Shown: piece after piece, positions 5,586 through 7,330 of the stretch
How positions within the stretch are numbered: the stretch's first letter is position 1
Layout of the letters: each line of letters opens with the position of its first letter
Origin: Ilumatobacteraceae bacterium
GTDB taxonomy: Bacteria > Actinomycetota > Acidimicrobiia > Acidimicrobiales > Ilumatobacteraceae
Reading direction: 5' to 3'
Length of the DNA stretch: 7,330 bases
Assembly: GCA_016650435.1 (NCBI GenBank)
Contig: JAENVT010000022.1
Span: 1 to 7,330, forward strand
The notes under the pieces: generated by a model
The model's database searches: none
What the model was told of the DNA's origin: nothing
What the model saw: only the letters and a program-made list of their open reading frames with translations
Translations under genes and position numbers: made by a program

Positions 5586-6011
5586 GTGACAGCACTCACA
5601 CTCTCCACGGCCAACGCCGTCATCGAGGCTGCGCTCGCAGCGTCCGCGAACGCCGGATACCCACCGATGGCTGTCGTCGTGCTCGACGACGCCGGTCACC
5701 TGAAGGCTGCACAACGACAGGATGCGGCGAGCATGTTCCGCTTCGACGTCGCTACGGGCAAAGCCTGGGCAGCTGTTGCGATGGGAGCATCGAGCCGTGT
5801 GCTCGCAGAACGGGCGGCTTCCAATCCAAACTTCTTCGTGTCCTTGGCCTCAACGGCACACGGCCGTTTCCTGCCCCAGACCGGCGCAGTGCTGATCAAG
5901 GATTCGTCAGGCCAGGTGATCGGCGCGGTCGGTGCGTCAGGGGGCACCGGCGACGAGGACGAGGAGATATGCATCGCCGGCGTCAAGGCCGCTGGCCTCG
6001 CCGCGGGTTGA
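5586..6011 (+). CDS. GlcG/HbpS family haem-binding-type protein
   Basis: A 141-residue protein of the GlcG/HbpS (PF03928, formerly DUF336) family. It shows the typical start LTLSTANAVIEAALAASANAGYPPMAVVVLDDAGHLKAAQRQDAA (4-48), the central MFRFDVATGKAWAAVAMGASSRVLAERA helix region (50-77), and the glycine-rich end PQTGAVLIKDSSGQVIGAVGASGGTGDEDEEICIAGVKA (97-135). Streptomyces HbpS binds haem and works with a two-component sensor outside the cell; GlcG and most other members have no proven role. This copy has no signal peptide, so it should be cytoplasmic, and no sensor kinase is nearby. GTG at 5586 is the only start that gives the family N-terminus; the mRNA is probably leaderless. The gene stands alone, 93 nt after the YjbR gene. 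Confidence 0.9.
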   Translation: MTALTLSTANAVIEAALAASANAGYPPMAVVVLDDAGHLKAAQRQDAASMFRFDVATGKAWAAVAMGASSRVLAERAASNPNFFVSLASTAHGRFLPQTGAVLIKDSSGQVIGAVGASGGTGDEDEEICIAGVKAAGLAAG

Positions 6012-6168
6012 CCTCAGCCGACTGATTGGACTGTTGGTGTGGGGAAGCCCGAGCAATGACGGTCACGGGGTGGGCGAACCGGGATCGGTCAGAACGACAG
6101 ACCTGGCGCAAGCCCGGCTGCGCATCGCTGGCACCGCGATGGGCGCCAGCGGCCCATTTCGCGACCAG

Positions 6169-6196
6169 CGTTCACGCTGTTCGATCAGCGTGAGCG
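6169..6196 (+). repeat. 11-bp imperfect hairpin
   Basis: 6169-6179 pairs with 6186-6196 around a 6-nt loop (TTCGAT), with a single G-T wobble at 6171/6194. It is about 160 nt after the stop of the HbpS-like gene and has no U-tract. Confidence 0.4.
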
Positions 6197-6210
6197 AACA
6201 AAGACGCGGA

Positions 6211-6234
6211 ACGTCTGTGCGAACGCACAGACGT
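6211..6234 (+). repeat. 24-bp near-palindrome ACGTCTGTGCG-AA-CGCACAGACGT
   Basis: Arms of 11 bases (6211-6221 and 6224-6234) are exact reverse complements with AA between them. As RNA this gives a 10-bp stem with a GAAC loop; as DNA it is a good shape for a dimeric regulator site. AAGACG (6201-6206) and CGTCTT (6243-6248) add a possible outer stem. Confidence 0.45.
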
Positions 6235-6303
6235 CAGGCCGACGTCTTGGCCCATTCATCTCGCGTTGCGTTCCTGCCAAACGGGTTGAGGTCGACTCGC
6301 GGA

Positions 6304-6352
6304 GAAGTGCGTAACTTCAATGCGGACAGTGTGCATTGAAGTTACGCACTTC
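6304..6352. terminator. Perfect 20-bp inverted repeat, candidate bidirectional terminator
   Basis: Positions 6304-6323 are the exact reverse complement of 6333-6352, with a 9-nt loop (GGACAGTGT). The arms are about 45% GC, clearly lower than the surroundings. The right arm ends 10 nt from the stop codon of the minus-strand DHA2 gene, the usual place for its terminator; it also faces transcripts from the plus-strand HbpS-like gene. There is no U-tract on the minus side and only TTT soon after on the plus side. A U-less terminator is the first reading; a dispersed palindromic repeat is the alternative. Confidence 0.55.
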
Positions 6353-6362
6353 GCGTTTGGCG

Positions 6363-7330
6363 TTAGTCGCCGGCGACCACTGAATAGCCGTCGAGCTCGG
6401 CGGTGAAGCCATCGAGGTCGATCACTTCGTCGGTGGCGCTTCCGAGTGTGCCGGGGAGATAGCGGGCAGCGATGGCGGCGGCGAGCAGCACGATGCCGGC
6501 GCCGATCAACATCGATAGTTGCAGTCCGTCGGCCCATGCCGACTTGGCTGCGTCGATGATCGCCGCGCCCTGCGTTCCGCCGATCTCATGAGCGACGCCG
6601 AGTGCGCCGGCCAACGAGCCCTCAGCCGTCTGCCGGGCGGGGGCCGGAAGTGCGGCGACCACGGGGCCGAGATTCGAGGTGTAGCCGGACGACAGAATGC
6701 TGCCGAGCACGGCAACGCCCAGGGTCGTGCCGACCTCGCGAGTCGTGTCGTTCATAGCCGAGCCGACACCGGCCTTGTCGCGGGGGACCGACGACATGAT
6801 CAGCTCGGTCATCGGCGTCATCGTCAGGCCCATGCCCGATGCCATCACGAACATCCCGATCAGCACATGGCCGTAGCCGGATGAAGCGTTGAGGAAGCTG
6901 AGGATGAACACGCCAGAAGAGGTGAGGATCATGCCGGCGGTGACCGCGGTGCGAGCACCGAACCGCTGCACGAGGCTGGCTGCTTGGGTGCTGAAGATGA
7001 TCATCACGGGCATGATCGGCAGCATCCGCAGGCCGGATTCGAACGAGCCGTAGCCGAGCACGAGCTGGAACAGCTGGCTGACGACGAAGAAGAAGCCGAA
7101 CATGGTGAGGAAGACGAGCGTCATCCCGAGGCTGGAAACGCCGAAGCGGCGGTCCTTGAACAGACGCATGTCGAGCATCGGTGTGCTGTTGCGCAGTTCC
7201 CACATGACGAAGATCGCGAGCAGGGCGATGCCGGAGCCGATCACGGCGAGGCTCTGGGTCGAGCCCCAGCCCCACTTCGGTGCTTCGATCAATCCGTAGA
7301 CGAACACACCGAGGCCGGCCATCGACAGCA
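6363..7330 (-). CDS. DHA2-family (EmrB/QacA-like) MFS drug exporter, 5' partial
   Basis: About 321 C-terminal residues are visible; the frame runs off the right edge, so the ATG at 7322 is most likely an internal Met. The sequence fits the second half of a 14-TM DHA2 proton antiporter: AGLGVFVYGLIEAPKWGWGS is the typical TM7-8 region, then ELRNSTPMLDMRLFKDRRFGVSSLGMTLVF, the TM with FFVVSQLFQLVLGYGSFESGLRMLPIMP, a motif-A-like loop LVQRFGARTAVTAGMI, GMGLTMTPMTELIMSSVPRDKAGVGSAMNDTTREVGTTLGVAVLGSI (the strongly conserved late block), and the last helix LSMLIGAGIVLLAAAIAARYLP. The family exports cationic drugs, antiseptics or antibiotics; the substrate is not readable here. It converges on the HbpS-like gene, and a 20-bp inverted repeat follows its TAA stop by 10 nt. 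Confidence 0.92.
   Translation of the reverse strand, partial: LSMAGLGVFVYGLIEAPKWGWGSTQSLAVIGSGIALLAIFVMWELRNSTPMLDMRLFKDRRFGVSSLGMTLVFLTMFGFFFVVSQLFQLVLGYGSFESGLRMLPIMPVMIIFSTQAASLVQRFGARTAVTAGMILTSSGVFILSFLNASSGYGHVLIGMFVMASGMGLTMTPMTELIMSSVPRDKAGVGSAMNDTTREVGTTLGVAVLGSILSSGYTSNLGPVVAALPAPARQTAEGSLAGALGVAHEIGGTQGAAIIDAAKSAWADGLQLSMLIGAGIVLLAAAIAARYLPGTLGSATDEVIDLDGFTAELDGYSVVAGD

Larger units (their letters stand above)
6012..6362. other. Gene-free region with many inverted repeats between convergent genes
   Basis: This 351-bp stretch holds no convincing gene; open frames across it are low-complexity Arg/Ser-rich readings without ribosome binding sites. It is crowded with inverted repeats: GCGCA/TGCGC (6106-6110 with 6119-6123), CATCGC/GCGATG (6123-6128 with 6136-6141), CGCTGGC/GCCAGCG (6126-6132 with 6145-6151), ATGGGC/GCCCAT (6139-6144 with 6152-6157), an 11-bp stem with one G-T pair (6169-6179 with 6186-6196), an 11-base palindromic pair (6211-6221 with 6224-6234), and the 20-bp perfect repeat 6304-6352. 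Because both flanking genes point inwards, it cannot be a 5' leader for either; it may be a double terminator zone, a small RNA or a decayed mobile repeat. Confidence 0.5.

Noticed and set aside
5932..6339. Plus-strand open frame covering the structured intergenic region
   Set aside because: It starts inside the HbpS-like gene in another frame and continues through hairpins with Arg/Ser-rich, non-conserved-looking sequence; no ribosome binding site.
6012..6362. Known structural RNA (SRP RNA, RNase P, tmRNA, tRNA) in the gene-free region
   Set aside because: I looked for the conserved SRP apical loop, tRNA T-arm (GGTTCRA with CCA-side stem) and similar hallmarks and found none.

Overview
The window is GC-rich bacterial DNA with strong G/C bias at third codon positions. 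It contains a deazaflavin (F420)-dependent nitroreductase homologue, an S11 lipoprotein carboxypeptidase and two actinobacterial-looking MFS pumps. Together with TANNNT-type -10 elements set exactly one TSS distance from start codons, this points to an actinobacterium, possibly of the Acidimicrobiia type. That placement is inference; no rRNA or other marker gene is present. There are no RNA genes, insertion sequences, CRISPR arrays or phage genes.

Layout. (1) 3-389 (+): C-terminal part of a small HExxH protein whose start lies off the left edge; its last codons form a perfect 13-bp hairpin. (2) 390-666: spacer with no convincing gene. (3) 667-1938 (+): 12-TM MFS transporter, followed 46 nt later by 1985-2605 (+), a RibD C-terminal/dihydrofolate-reductase-fold protein; probably one operon. 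(4) 2606-3589 (-): lipoprotein D-Ala-D-Ala carboxypeptidase (S11), tail to tail with the previous gene and with zero bases between the stop codons. (5) 3728-4027 (-): antibiotic-biosynthesis-monooxygenase (ABM) domain protein. (6) Divergent from it, 4113-5492 (+): a tight three-gene operon of F420-dependent nitroreductase homologue, SRPBCC/START-like protein and MmcQ/YjbR-like protein (gaps 12 and 6 nt). (7) 5586-6011 (+): cytoplasmic GlcG/HbpS-type protein. (8) 6012-6362: 351-bp gene-free region between convergent genes, dense in inverted repeats, including a perfect 20-bp arm repeat. (9) 6363-7330 (-): C-terminal two thirds of a DHA2 (EmrB/QacA-like) drug exporter, start off the right edge.

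How the genes may work together: the content reads as housekeeping and stress/detoxification genes (two efflux pumps, several small oxidoreductase or ligand-binding domains) plus one cell-wall enzyme. The divergent ABM / F420-nitroreductase / SRPBCC block is the most plausible functional unit, since all three folds handle small aromatic or hydrophobic molecules; that link is inference. I found no evidence for a defence system or other clearly new multi-gene system. The most unusual signals are non-coding: the structured intergenic region at 6012-6362, two apparently leaderless promoters with identical geometry (start codons 4113 and 5586), and hairpins built into gene ends.
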